From NCBI RefSeq assembly GCF_947568225.1, contig NZ_CANOOQ010000001.1, positions 1,860,001-1,924,000 on the forward strand: a stretch of 64,000 nucleotides of DNA, in the 5' to 3' direction. The translations under genes and the position numbers were made by a program. The notes under the pieces were generated by a model that was not told where the DNA came from, ran no database searches, and saw only the letters and a list, made by a program, of their open reading frames with translations. Of the stretch, positions 12,044 to 19,564 are shown one piece after another (the first letter of the stretch is position 1; every line of letters begins with the position of its first letter). This DNA comes from Faecalispora anaeroviscerum. GTDB lineage: Bacteria > Bacillota > Clostridia > Oscillospirales > Acutalibacteraceae.

Positions 12044-12125
12044 CACTTTAATCGCTTCAAAATGGAATGCCATGTTTCTTCCCTTCGCCTATGGTGGGGA
12101 GGAAGAAACAAACGCTTTTAAAGTG
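12044..12125 (+). promoter_or_regulatory. Nested inverted repeats in the leader of the PrsA-like gene
   Basis: An outer pair CACTTTAA (12044-12051) / TTAAAGTG (12118-12125) encloses an inner perfect 9-bp stem GTTTCTTCC (12074-12082) / GGAAGAAAC (12101-12109). No U run follows, so it is not an ordinary terminator for mfd. It could be an mRNA leader structure or a protein-binding site for the downstream lipoprotein gene. No known riboswitch core is recognised. Confidence 0.5.
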
Positions 12126-12168
12126 TATTAACTGCAATCATGAAATTCAAAAAATCGGAGTGTGACGT

Positions 12169-13239
12169 ATGAATTTTCTGAAAAGACTGACGGCATCCTT
12201 ACTTTGTGTCGCGATGCTGACAGGAATGACGGCCTGCTCGGGTGCGGACAAAACCTGGGCTGCCAAAACGAATGAAAAGACCCTCCCCATCGGCGTATAT
12301 ATCTATTATGAATATCTGGCCTACCAGAATGCTTCTAGCAAGATTGAGGATTCCTCAAAGCCGGTACTGGAGCAGAAGGTTGAAAACACCGACGCAACCG
12401 AGTGGATCAAGAAAAAGGCGCTGGATTACACCAAGCTCCTGTTTGTCATCGACAATAAGATGAAAGAGCTGAAACTCTCGCTGACCGATGCGGAAACCAA
12501 AGAAATTGCCAGCACAGCGACCAGCCAGTGGACCCAATACAGCAGTACGCTGGAGGGCTACGGCATCTCGAAGGAATCCTACTCGACCGCTACGGCGGAA
12601 TTCAATACGAAATCCGCTAAGGTGTTTAATGCAATTTACGGAAAGAACGGCACGAAGGCCGTCAGCGATGCAGACCTGAAAACATTCTTTGAGAAAAACT
12701 ATACCGATTTTTCCTATGTGATGCTTCCTTTGTACAATCCCACCACCTATGCCGCGCTGGATGAAAAGACCGAAAAGGACTACAAGCAGTTCCTTGAGGA
12801 TCAGGCGGCAGCTCTGAACAAGGGCAGCACCACCTTTGACGCGGTTTCCACCGCGGCGCAGAAGAAGCTGAGCCTTGACTACGCCCCCTCTCAGACCGTG
12901 ACGACCCAGCTGAATGAGGAATCCGGCTACCCAAGCGACCTGATTTCTCTGCTGAGCGGTATGAAGACCGGCGAGGCAAAGACCATCACTCTTTCCACCG
13001 TGAGCGCTGCGCTGCTCGTCGTGAAAAATGACGTGACGAAAAAGACCGCCACACAGCTTTCGGACGAAAGCACTCGTTCCCAGGTTCTGAGCGGCATGAA
13101 GAACAAAGAGTTCGAGGATGAAATGACGAAGATTGCCGAAGAATCCAAGGATATTACCGTCAATCAAAAAGCAATCAATTCGTACCAGCCCACGATGTTT
13201 ATTCCGAAAGATACCGGCAGTTCTTCCACCGCCGGCTGA
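12169..13239 (+). CDS. PrsA/SurA-like foldase lipoprotein
   Basis: The 356-residue protein starts with a lysine-rich stretch, a hydrophobic helix and the lipobox MTAC, so it is predicted to be anchored on the outer face of the membrane. The helical SurA_N-like segment (about 30-165) is followed by a region resembling a parvulin domain (about 180-310: DADLKTFFEKNYTDFSYV, FDAVSTAAQ, LLSGMKTGEAKTI, SAALLVVKND). The match to active parvulins is weak, so chaperone rather than isomerase activity is possible. GTATG start with GGAGTG site. It ends in a Ser/Thr-rich tail. Placement after mfd recalls other clostridial genomes. Confidence 0.75.
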   Translation: MNFLKRLTASLLCVAMLTGMTACSGADKTWAAKTNEKTLPIGVYIYYEYLAYQNASSKIEDSSKPVLEQKVENTDATEWIKKKALDYTKLLFVIDNKMKELKLSLTDAETKEIASTATSQWTQYSSTLEGYGISKESYSTATAEFNTKSAKVFNAIYGKNGTKAVSDADLKTFFEKNYTDFSYVMLPLYNPTTYAALDEKTEKDYKQFLEDQAAALNKGSTTFDAVSTAAQKKLSLDYAPSQTVTTQLNEESGYPSDLISLLSGMKTGEAKTITLSTVSAALLVVKNDVTKKTATQLSDESTRSQVLSGMKNKEFEDEMTKIAEESKDITVNQKAINSYQPTMFIPKDTGSSSTAG

Positions 13240-13261
13240 TTGCTCCAGGTAACGAAAACTG

Positions 13262-13301
13262 AAAAACCGCTTCCCTCTAAAAACGAGGGAAGCAGTTTTT
13301 T
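13262..13301 (+). terminator. Terminator after the PrsA-like gene
   Basis: GCTTCCCTC / GAGGGAAGC (9 bp, loop TAAAAAC) with flanking A/T extension and six Ts. Confidence 0.95.
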
Positions 13302-13436
13302 GTTTTGATTTTTCTTTTTCTTACCTGCCGCTGTTCTCCATAAACACAAACTATCTCACAACCCACACCTCTGTTGACTCTGCACCGCTCTAGTTGGACT
13401 AATTACCCCTTTATAAAGCCGTACAGAATATTGGAA

Positions 13437-14076
13437 AGGGCTGTGACGGAATCGTCACAGCCCTCTTATGGTTAACTATAGGAATTTTATTTCATTTGCA
13501 CCGCTGTCGTTTCAAACGCATTGGTCCGATTCTTGTAAAACTAATCAATTCGTCGTACTGCAATATTTCAGTTATTCTGGGAATCGCTTTTCGGTTACTC
13601 ATGCCCTGTTACAAATTTTTCTAGAATAAAACCCTTTAAAGAAAGGTACCCTAAGGGAACATTGGAAAAACATTACCCCAAACTGAAACTCTTTTCGGGA
13701 GCCAAATACGGAACGCGGGAGGATTTCCACGCAATTCCCAGGCGGCCATCCCGCCGGATCGGTTCCAAACGATTGATAACCGAATTTGCGGTGACTGACA
13801 TTACCTGATATTTAGGACTCAACTCCTTTTGTTGAAATGATGCGCACGAACTTTGCATCTCCGGCAGCCTAAGCCCAACAGACCGGCTGATTGGTGCTGC
13901 GTTTCTTCTTGTACCATTGGACTCACCCCTTTCAAACCGAATGTTGATCTCAGGCGTTCCTTCCGTAAAGCATCTGTTATGCAGCCATTTTTGTGGCGGC
14001 ACCTGAGCTTTTTATCAGAATAAACCGCCGAAGCCGTTTTTCCTGATCCGCCTGTTACCAATATCCTTTCCCTTTG
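13437..14076 (-). ncRNA. Putative minus-strand transcript with no convincing protein
   Basis: This 640-base interval runs from just below a strong minus-strand promoter (14084-14111) to a perfect 12-bp hairpin AGGGCTGTGACG / CGTCACAGCCCT (13437-13464), which on the minus strand is followed by TTTCC. Inside are only short frames. A 32-codon one begins at an ATG behind GGGGTGAG (about 13918), a 42- to 50-codon one lies behind AAAAGGAG (about 13830), and they sit in different frames. None resembles a family I know. It may be a non-coding RNA, a string of small peptides, or a decayed gene. The rest of the 13302-14234 gap shows nothing else. Confidence 0.35.
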
Positions 14077-14083
14077 CAACTAT

Positions 14084-14111
14084 AGTATAGCACAAGTTAG
14101 GTTAATGTCAA
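14084..14111 (-). promoter_or_regulatory. Strong promoter facing left
   Basis: TTGACA (14111-14106) and TATACT (14089-14084) are 16 bases apart on the minus strand, or 18 bases if TACTAT is taken as -10. No long gene lies downstream. Confidence 0.7.
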
Positions 14112-14169
14112 TAGTTTTTTAAAATAAATTAATTAAATTATGTTGTTTTTATTCTAATAAAATTTTTTG

Positions 14170-14198
14170 TTGACTTCCCCCGAGAACAACGGTAAAAT
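14170..14198 (+). promoter_or_regulatory. Promoter of the DUF1292 gene
   Basis: TTGACT (14170-14175), 17-base spacer, TAAAAT (14193-14198), 36 bases before the ATG. Confidence 0.75.
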
Positions 14199-14234
14199 GA
14201 ATCCATACCTTTTAACTGATGAGGAGATGACAAT

Positions 14235-14552
14235 ATGAACGAAGAATTTGGCCCAGATGTTCTGACTCTGGTGGACGACGAAGGAAACGAGCATGAATTT
14301 GAAGTGCTAGACGTAATCGACAACGAAGACGGCTGCTTCTATGCTTTGCTCCCCACCTTCGAGAACCCGCAGGACAGCGTGGAATCTGAAGGCACTTACT
14401 ATATTTTCGAAGCAATCGATCAGGATGGCGAGCAGCAGCTGGCCGAGGTGGAAGACGAAGAACTGCTGGATAAGCTGGCAGAGCTCTTTGAGAGCCGCTT
14501 TGACGAGCTGTATGACGAAGAGGAAGATATTTCTGACGAAAGCGACGAATAA
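14235..14552 (+). CDS. DUF1292 (YrzB-like) acidic protein
   Basis: This 105-residue, very acidic protein (tail EEEDISDESDE) has the DUF1292 pattern: LTLVDDEGNEHEFEVLDVI followed by YALLPTF, a TYYIFEAI strand and a final EELLDKLAELFESRFDELY helix. The biochemical role of the family is unknown. In Firmicutes it usually lies near the Holliday-junction resolvase gene yrrK, which is not seen here. A GAGGAG site lies 8 bases before the ATG and it has its own promoter. It is cytosolic and immediately upstream of the probable 6S RNA. Confidence 0.85.
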   Translation: MNEEFGPDVLTLVDDEGNEHEFEVLDVIDNEDGCFYALLPTFENPQDSVESEGTYYIFEAIDQDGEQQLAEVEDEELLDKLAELFESRFDELYDEEEDISDESDE

Positions 14553-14599
14553 TTTCGTTTATAGAATTATTTTTCGTTATTTTCTGTTATACTAATGCT

Positions 14600-14782
14600 T
14601 GCAGGAACAAAAAAACGTACTCCCTGCCTGGTGCGTGGACCGATGCAAATTAACCCTACAATGATCTTACCGGGAGCCCGGCTCCGGCGGCGGATTGCAG
14701 ACCTCCCGGCCTTTTGGCTGGAAGAAGGGAGCATGAAAACGTTGGGAGGGCACCCACCTGCTGTTTAGTAGCAGGTTTTTTT
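14600..14782 (+). ncRNA. ssrS: Probable 6S RNA
   Basis: A TATACT -10 box at 14588-14593 places the transcript start near 14600. The 183-base product can close by pairing GCAGG near its 5' end with CCTGC near its 3' end. Further in, CTCCC pairs with GGGAG, and a terminal CCGGGAG/CTCCCGG stem leaves a large central bubble between the stems. The 3' end is the CACCCACCTGCT...AGCAGG hairpin with seven Ts, which I recall as typical of clostridial 6S RNAs. 6S RNA binds housekeeping sigma-A RNA polymerase as a promoter mimic in stationary phase. It does not look like tmRNA, SRP RNA or RNase P RNA. Confidence 0.65.
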
Positions 14783-14822
14783 CGCTCGTTACGGCCAGGC
14801 GGGCCATTTATAACAAGAATCA

Positions 14823-14857
14823 GCCCTTGCAGCAAAATTGCTGCAAGGGCGTTTTTC
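14823..14857 (+). terminator. Second terminator behind the 6S RNA
   Basis: Perfect 12-bp stem GCCCTTGCAGCA / TGCTGCAAGGGC with loop AAAT, followed by GTTTTTC. Confidence 0.9.
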
Positions 14858-15029
14858 TTTTGCTCTGTTTTTGTTTTGCGTGTTTTTTTCTCTTATTCGG
14901 GCAGAATACAGCACATACCAATAGAAGACGGCATAAAGTTCTTCTCCGCCTTTGGCAGGGAAACAAATTGTCAATTTCAATTATTATGGTTCAGTGGCGT
15001 GTGACTGGAATCCGCAAAGGAGTGGAGGT

Positions 15030-15377
15030 ATGAAACGAACCTTTCGCGTGCTGGGCGGTTTCCTGGCGGGCGTGGCTAACGGACTTTTGGGTGCGGGCGG
15101 CGGCATGGTGATCGTACCCATGCTGAGAAAATCGGGGCTGCCCGTAGTAAAAAGCCACGCAACCTCCGTAGCGGTGATCCTTCCCATCTGCATACTAAGC
15201 GCCGGGCTATACTTATTCCGCGGCAGCGTAACGATTGGTCAGGCGCTGCCGTACCTGCCCTGGATGTTAGCCGGCTCCGTCATTGGTTCGTGGGCGCTGC
15301 CCCGGCTCAATAGGATGCTGCTGCGCCGCCTGTTTGGCGCGCTGATGCTGTGGGCCGCATGGAGGATTCTGTTCTGA
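15030..15377 (+). CDS. TauE/SafE-type membrane protein, first half
   Basis: The 115-residue protein has three or four hydrophobic helices and begins GGFLAGVANGLLGAGGGMVIVPML, the glycine-rich repeat that opens each half of TauE/SafE anion transporters (sulfite/sulfonate export). Whole family members have two such halves and about 250 residues, so this is a half-size subunit. Its partner is the next gene, which overlaps it in a TGATG. The ATG at 15030 with a GGAGTGGAGG site is preferred to upstream in-frame codons. Substrate unknown. Confidence 0.85.
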   Translation: MKRTFRVLGGFLAGVANGLLGAGGGMVIVPMLRKSGLPVVKSHATSVAVILPICILSAGLYLFRGSVTIGQALPYLPWMLAGSVIGSWALPRLNRMLLRRLFGALMLWAAWRILF

Positions 15378-15799
15378 TGGAATGGATTTGGATGGCTTTA
15401 GCCGGACTGATTTCGGGCATTCTGGGTTCTATGGGAATGGGCGGCGGCGGAGTGCTGATCATTTATTTAACGCTGATCGCAGGACTGGATCAGCGCGCCG
15501 CACAGGGAATTAACTTGATTCTGTTTATCCCTTGCGCCGTGCTGGCGTTATTTTGTTATGTGCGTAAGGGACTGATTGATTTCCGCACTGCTTTGGCGGC
15601 AGCCGCTGCCGGCCTTGTCGGTGCGCTGGGCGGCGTCTTTCTTTCGGGCTGGATCGATGTTGTCTGGCTTCGGCGAATTTTCGGCGTGATGCTGCTTTTC
15701 ATAGGCGTGCGGGAGCTGTTAGCGAAAAAGCCCCCTCCCGGCGAGGAAGAACAGGAAGAAACAGAAGATCCTTGTAACAGTCAGAGTGCTAAAAAATAG
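15377..15799 (+). CDS. TauE/SafE-type membrane protein, second half
   Basis: This 140-residue protein has four predicted membrane helices and the second-half signature GLISGILGSMGMGGGGVLIIYL, then QGINLILFIPCA and GALGGVFLSGWID. The tail is hydrophilic and acidic (PPPGEEEQEETEDP). The start codon overlaps the stop of the first half (TGATG), implying translational coupling and equal amounts of the two subunits, which presumably assemble as a heterodimer in the membrane. In-frame starts further upstream lie inside the first gene. Confidence 0.85.
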   Translation: MEWIWMALAGLISGILGSMGMGGGGVLIIYLTLIAGLDQRAAQGINLILFIPCAVLALFCYVRKGLIDFRTALAAAAAGLVGALGGVFLSGWIDVVWLRRIFGVMLLFIGVRELLAKKPPPGEEEQEETEDPCNSQSAKK

Positions 15800-15890
15800 C
15801 TTTTTTTGTATGTTGCTTTCCATAAAATGAGATTCAGACGGAACCCCGGTTAGAAAAAATCTCTCCCGGTCTCCGGGGGTTCCCCGTGGA

Positions 15891-16138
15891 ATTCTGCTGG
15901 CGCAGGGCTTGCCCCTCGTGCCGGGGCGGGCACTTACTTTCGTGAAAGGACGAAAGTAAGCAAAGGCCTTCCAAAGGGCACCTTTGGAATCCGTTTGGGG
16001 AACGGTTCCAGCGAGTGCTGCCACTAGCCACCGGGAAGGCGCTCCATTGAAAATGCCCACTCTCCGAGCTTCATCTGAAAATAAACTTTGCTGTCCCGTC
16101 TGTCGGCGGGCATTTTCAAAGCGCTCTCGTTGGCTCAC
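15891..16138 (-). repeat. Hairpin-rich dispersed repeat, copy R1 (inverted)
   Basis: Read on the minus strand this is a diverged copy of R2-R4. Shared blocks, in order, are GAGCCAACGAGAGCGCT, a long variable hairpin, GGAGCGCCTTCCCGG, CCGTTCCCCAAACGGATTCC, a small CCAAAGG/CCTTTGG hairpin, a CTTACTTTCGT/ACGAAAGTAAG hairpin and GCCCCGGCACGAGGGGC. The variable hairpin here is a perfect 12-bp stem (16047-16058 with 16108-16119). It lies beyond the TauE/SafE gene, with no credible coding frame. Confidence 0.85.
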
Positions 16139-16231
16139 AGTTTTTAGGTGCGGCTTCGCCGCGTTTTTAATCGACATATTTAGAACTATGGTAAACTTTG
16201 AATCAAAGCTACCGTAAGGACGTCCCTCCCC

Positions 16232-16480
16232 GAGCCAGCGAGAGCGCTCGGTAAGGGTGCGCCGCCGAACGAAAGCGACACACTACATGCTTCCAAAAAA
16301 CAAGGCGCGTGTACACTTACCATAGAGCGCCTTCCCGGAGGCTGTCGTTAATACTAACCGAAACCGTTCCCAAAAACGGATTCCGAAGGCGGAGCCTTGG
16401 GCAAATCTTTGTTTACTTTCTTTTCGTAAAGAAAGTAAATGCCCGCCCCGGCACGAGAGGCAAGCCCTGCGCTAGCAGAA
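16232..16480 (+). repeat. Hairpin-rich dispersed repeat, copy R2
   Basis: This 249-base element is nearly identical to R3 (period 310 bases). The variable hairpin pairs GGTAAG (16250-16255) with CTTACC (16316-16321) and GCGCC with GGCGC further in. The second conserved hairpin is TTTACTTTCTTT/AAAGAAAGTAAA (16412-16439). Open frames inside (about 108 residues) have no ribosome binding site and simply translate the repeat. Confidence 0.9.
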
Positions 16481-16541
16481 TTTCCCGCGCGGGGGAAACC
16501 CGCCACAAATCAAGCCCCGGCACGCAGTGCCGCCCATCCCC

Positions 16542-16789
16542 AAGCCAACGAGAGCGCTCGGTAAGGGTGCGCCGCCGAACGAAAGCGACACACTACATGC
16601 TTCCAAAAAACAAGGCGCGTGTACACTTACCATAGAGCGCCTTCCCGAAGGCTGGCGTTAATACTCACCGAAACCGTTCCCAAAAACGGATTCCGAAGGC
16701 GGAGCCTTGGGCAAATCTTTGTTTACTTTCTTTTCGTAAAGAAAGTAAATGCCCGCCCCGGCACGAGGGGCAAGCCTGCGCCAGCAGAA
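16542..16789 (+). repeat. Hairpin-rich dispersed repeat, copy R3
   Basis: This is a direct duplicate of R2 with only scattered substitutions, separated from it by about 60 bases of GC-rich sequence. It keeps all hairpins. The tandem arrangement suggests a recent duplication. Confidence 0.9.
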
Positions 16790-16868
16790 ACCCTGTGGTG
16801 GAAGCGTAAAGAAACCCTTGCCTTTAAAATTAATATAGAATACCGTCTTAAAAATCAAATTACCAAAC

Positions 16869-16903
16869 AAAAAAACAGATGCCTTGAACAGCATCTGTTT
16901 TTT
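16869..16903 (-). terminator. Bidirectional terminator behind the nitrilase gene
   Basis: AAAAAACAGATGC / GCATCTGTTTTTT with loop CTTGAACA gives T runs on both strands. Confidence 0.9.
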
Positions 16904-16919
16904 ATAATCGTTTTGACTC

Positions 16920-17759
16920 TCAGGAACGCGAAATCTCTTCCAAACGGTAAATATCTGTACGACGATTCTCCATCGTCTGCATGCGCGCACGCACACGGTC
17001 TAGATAATCCAGATCAATCTCCGCCATAGTTACGCCTGGCTCTTCCTTTGCGCGGGCAATCACTGTCCCCCAGGGGTCTATGACCATACTGCTTCCAAAT
17101 GCCGTTAGGCGGGCATTTCGGCCAATCTGGTTCGGGGCAATCATATAACAGCTGTTCTCAATCGCTCTCGCCCGCAAAAGTGGCTCCCAATGATCCTTGC
17201 CAGTGGGCAGGGTAAAGTTTGAGGGATTAAACAAAATTTGGGCGCCGCGCTCCGCCATCAGGCGATAAACCTCCGGAAAGCGCAGGTCGTAGCAAATGGC
17301 TAAACCAAACACACCCAGCTCTGTTTCAACCGTTACGATGCCGTCGCCCGCGGCCACCTCCTCCGATTCCCGCACCGCCTTGCCGGTGGGCAGGATGATA
17401 TCGAAGGTATGCAGCTTGCGGTATTTCGCCAGCAGCTCACCCTTTGGGGAAAACAGAAAACTGGTGTTGTATACCCGGGAATCCCCCGGAATTTTTTCGG
17501 CCCAGCTGCCGCCGTGAATATAGACCCCAAACCGCTTGGCCGCGTCAGAAATACGCTGGTACGTTTCCCCCGACTCGTCTTCCGCAAAATCTGACGCGGG
17601 CAGAGCTGTGCCAGCGATCACGTTCATATTCTCCGTCAAGGCAACCAGACGGGCGCCATTACTGGCAGCCTCTGCAATATAGCCGCCAATCCGGTTCAGG
17701 TTTTCTTCCTTATCCTCGCCGGAACTCAACTGCACCATGCCAACCTGATATTTTCTCAT
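16920..17759 (-). CDS. Carbon-nitrogen hydrolase (nitrilase superfamily)
   Basis: The 279-residue cytosolic enzyme has the Glu-Lys-Cys triad at E43 (VALTENMN), K115 (KYRKLHTFD) and C156 (LAICYDLRFPEVYR), plus a second conserved Glu in HWEPLLRARAIENSCY. The motif set is closest to the Nit/omega-amidase branch, which hydrolyses deaminated glutathione or alpha-ketoglutaramate. The exact substrate is uncertain. The ATG is followed 18 bases upstream by the end of the Fur/PerR gene, so both are probably one leftward transcript. An AGGAGGG site precedes the start. Confidence 0.9.
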   Translation of the reverse strand: MRKYQVGMVQLSSGEDKEENLNRIGGYIAEAASNGARLVALTENMNVIAGTALPASDFAEDESGETYQRISDAAKRFGVYIHGGSWAEKIPGDSRVYNTSFLFSPKGELLAKYRKLHTFDIILPTGKAVRESEEVAAGDGIVTVETELGVFGLAICYDLRFPEVYRLMAERGAQILFNPSNFTLPTGKDHWEPLLRARAIENSCYMIAPNQIGRNARLTAFGSSMVIDPWGTVIARAKEEPGVTMAEIDLDYLDRVRARMQTMENRRTDIYRLEEISRS

Positions 17760-17777
17760 GCAAACCCTCCTGGAAAA

Positions 17778-18185
17778 TCAGCGCGTTTCGTTCTGTGCTT
17801 CCAGGCAGTCCGGGCAGATTCCGTAAAATACCAGACTGTGGGAATGAATCTGCAGTCCACAGCTGCGCGCCATCTGCTGATCGACAGAATCCGGCAGAAG
17901 CTGGTATTTCAAATCTCTCACGGCCCCACAAAGTTCACAGATGAAATGCTCGTGCGGATCAACAATCGCATCAAAGCGCTCTTGCCCATTTACCACACCG
18001 ACACTCATGATCTTCCCTTCCTCTTTAAACCGGGAAAGATTGCGATACACGGTTCCCAGGCTCAAATCCGGGTACTCCAGCTTGAGTTGTTGGTAAATCC
18101 ATTCTGCAGTAGGATGAGTGTCGGTACTCATCACCACATCTAAAATCGCTTTTCTTTTTCGACTGAAATTCTGACGTCTCTGCAT
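17778..18185 (-). CDS. Fur-family regulator, PerR-like
   Basis: The 135-residue protein has the N-terminal winged helix (LSLGTVYRNLSRFKEEGKI recognition segment) and a C-terminal metal-binding dimer domain with HEHFICELCG and GICPDCLE. C83/C86 and C124/C127 are the structural zinc pairs, and H78/H80 contribute to the regulatory site. This CXXC-rich pattern fits PerR/Fur proteins that sense peroxide or iron. It is preceded by an inverted repeat resembling a Fur/Per box and so is likely autoregulated. Which metal it senses cannot be decided from sequence. Confidence 0.9.
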   Translation of the reverse strand: MQRRQNFSRKRKAILDVVMSTDTHPTAEWIYQQLKLEYPDLSLGTVYRNLSRFKEEGKIMSVGVVNGQERFDAIVDPHEHFICELCGAVRDLKYQLLPDSVDQQMARSCGLQIHSHSLVFYGICPDCLEAQNETR

Positions 18186-18210
18186 AAGTACAATCCTTTC
18201 AAAAGAAAAC

Positions 18211-18240
18211 GATAATCATTATTTTTCTTATGATTATCAT
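18211..18240 (-). promoter_or_regulatory. Fur/PerR-box-like operator
   Basis: GATAATCAT (18211-18219) and its inverted copy ATGATTATC (18230-18238) flank a 10-base AT spacer. The half-sites match the Fur-box unit GATAAT. The site is 26 bases before the regulator gene. A further ATCATGATAT palindrome follows. Confidence 0.65.
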
Positions 18241-18299
18241 ATCATGATATATGCGGAATGTAAAGATTCCGATTGCATTTTTATCAGGGGGACTTGCAA

Positions 18300-18305
18300 C
18301 ATACA
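18300..18305 (+). promoter_or_regulatory. Possible sigma-E type -10 of sigK
   Basis: CATACA matches the -10 core of mother-cell sigma-E promoters and lies about 50 bases before sigK. A good -35 at 14-15 bases is not obvious, so this is tentative. Confidence 0.25.
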
Positions 18306-18354
18306 GGCTGTCGGACGCATAAAATGAAAAAACACCGAAAAAGAGGGATGATGC

Positions 18355-19041
18355 ATGCTGCTATCCTTGCTGCGGGAAGCTATTTCTAATTTGCTATTCT
18401 TCGTGCTGCACGTAACGGGAAACGGATCGTTTCCGCGCCCGCTTTCCGCGCAGGAAGAACGCGAGTACCTGGAACGATGGAAAAACGGTGACACGAAAGC
18501 ACGGAGTAAACTGATTGAACATAATTTGCGCCTGGTAGCCCACATTATTAAAAAGTACTACTCGAATCTAAATGATCAGGAGGACCTAATCTCTATAGGC
18601 ACAATCGGGCTCATCAAAGCGATTGACAGCTTTAATAGCGATAAAGGGATTCGGCTGTCAAGCTATGCAGCCCGATGTATTGAAAATGAAGTTTTAATGT
18701 TTTTTCGCAGTGGGAAAAAGAGCGCTCAGGACATTTCCCTGAACGAGCCCATCGACACAGATAAGGACGGGAACACACTAACTCTGATTGACATTATGTC
18801 CACAGAAGATAATATTATCGATAATCTGGACTGCAAAATCAAATCGGAGCAGCTGAAGAAATACATTTGCCAATCCCTCTCCCCGCGGGAGAGGAGAATT
18901 ATTGAGCTGCGCTATGGTCTCAACGGGCAGGCACCACTAACACAGAGAGAAGTTGCGTCTGCGTTGGATATCTCCCGCTCTTATGTATCACGCATTGAAA
19001 AAAAGGCTTTGGGAACCTTGTTCAAGCAATTCGACAAATGA
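18355..19041 (+). CDS. sigK: RNA polymerase sporulation sigma factor SigK
   Basis: This is a 228-residue sigma-70 family protein. A short hydrophobic pro-sequence of about 20 residues (LLREAISNLLFFVLHVTGN) precedes PRPLSAQEEREYLERW. Region 2 contains NLRLVAHIIKKYYSN and DLISIGTIGLIKAIDSF, and region 4 has LSPRERRIIELRYGL and a helix-turn-helix (TQREVASALDISRSYVSRIEKKA). SigK directs late mother-cell transcription during sporulation after removal of the pro-sequence. The gene is intact, with no skin-type insertion. GAGGGATG precedes the ATG. It marks the organism as a spore former. Confidence 0.95.
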   Translation: MLLSLLREAISNLLFFVLHVTGNGSFPRPLSAQEEREYLERWKNGDTKARSKLIEHNLRLVAHIIKKYYSNLNDQEDLISIGTIGLIKAIDSFNSDKGIRLSSYAARCIENEVLMFFRSGKKSAQDISLNEPIDTDKDGNTLTLIDIMSTEDNIIDNLDCKIKSEQLKKYICQSLSPRERRIIELRYGLNGQAPLTQREVASALDISRSYVSRIEKKALGTLFKQFDK

Positions 19042-19173
19042 AAATCCGGTTAGAAAATCACAACTTTTACCATATTATACCATAAAAATCTAACTTAGTA
19101 AAGGAAAATATGAATCAATTCTATTTTTGATTTTGCTTTATTTGAAACATAACCATGATTTCTGTATCGCAAA

Positions 19174-19208
19174 GGCCCGGGAGCAAGCAATTACGCTTTT
19201 CCCGGGCC
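19174..19208 (-). terminator. Hairpin after the small membrane protein gene
   Basis: GGCCCGGGA / TCCCGGGCC form a 9-bp stem with a 17-base loop. The minus strand continues TTTGCG, so the terminator is weak. Confidence 0.5.
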
Positions 19209-19214
19209 GCCAAA

Positions 19215-19535
19215 TTATTTTTCCTGAACAAAAATTGAATAAATCAGTATTACGGTAGCTACTGCACTGATAAGTCTACTGAAATACATATTCACTAATT
19301 GCAATATATAATATGGTTTTTTGCTCATTAATTCTTGGCGAATTTCTTCTGGCAATGGTTTTCTGCTAATAAATTGCTCAACTACTAAAATAATCAGAAA
19401 ATAAATCAAAACAATAAGACTTAGTTGGATGTTTGAGTTACCGGTTATTAAAAGAAATACGCATTGGATACCCAAAACAATTAAAAACATAGTCAAAAAA
19501 ATTTGCGCGACATAATACTTAACTGATGAGTTCAT
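19215..19535 (-). CDS. Small three-helix membrane protein, unknown function
   Basis: The 106-residue product has three hydrophobic segments (about 8-32, 36-54, 82-102) with a charged loop RKPLPEEIRQELMSKKPYY between the second and third. I recognise no family. It follows the broken secreted-protein gene by about 30 bases in the same direction, and both are clearly more AT-rich than their neighbours. A pair of a secreted protein and a small membrane protein is a common layout for toxin or bacteriocin with immunity, but nothing here proves that. Confidence 0.6.
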   Translation of the reverse strand: MNSSVKYYVAQIFLTMFLIVLGIQCVFLLITGNSNIQLSLIVLIYFLIILVVEQFISRKPLPEEIRQELMSKKPYYILQLVNMYFSRLISAVATVILIYSIFVQEK

Positions 19536-19564
19536 CTACACACCTTCATCTATTATAATGGTAA

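Noticed and set aside
16232..16789. CRISPR-like array
   Set aside because: The two repeats are 250 bases long with a single 60-base gap and no cas genes, so they are a duplicated element.
16309..17029. Overlapping 108- and 136-codon frames
   Set aside because: Both simply translate the R2/R3 repeats, lack ribosome binding sites and read the same words (YFLFVKKVNARPGTRGKP) in each copy.
18355..19041. skin-type insertion in sigK
   Set aside because: The frame is continuous from pro-sequence to the helix-turn-helix, so the gene is not interrupted.
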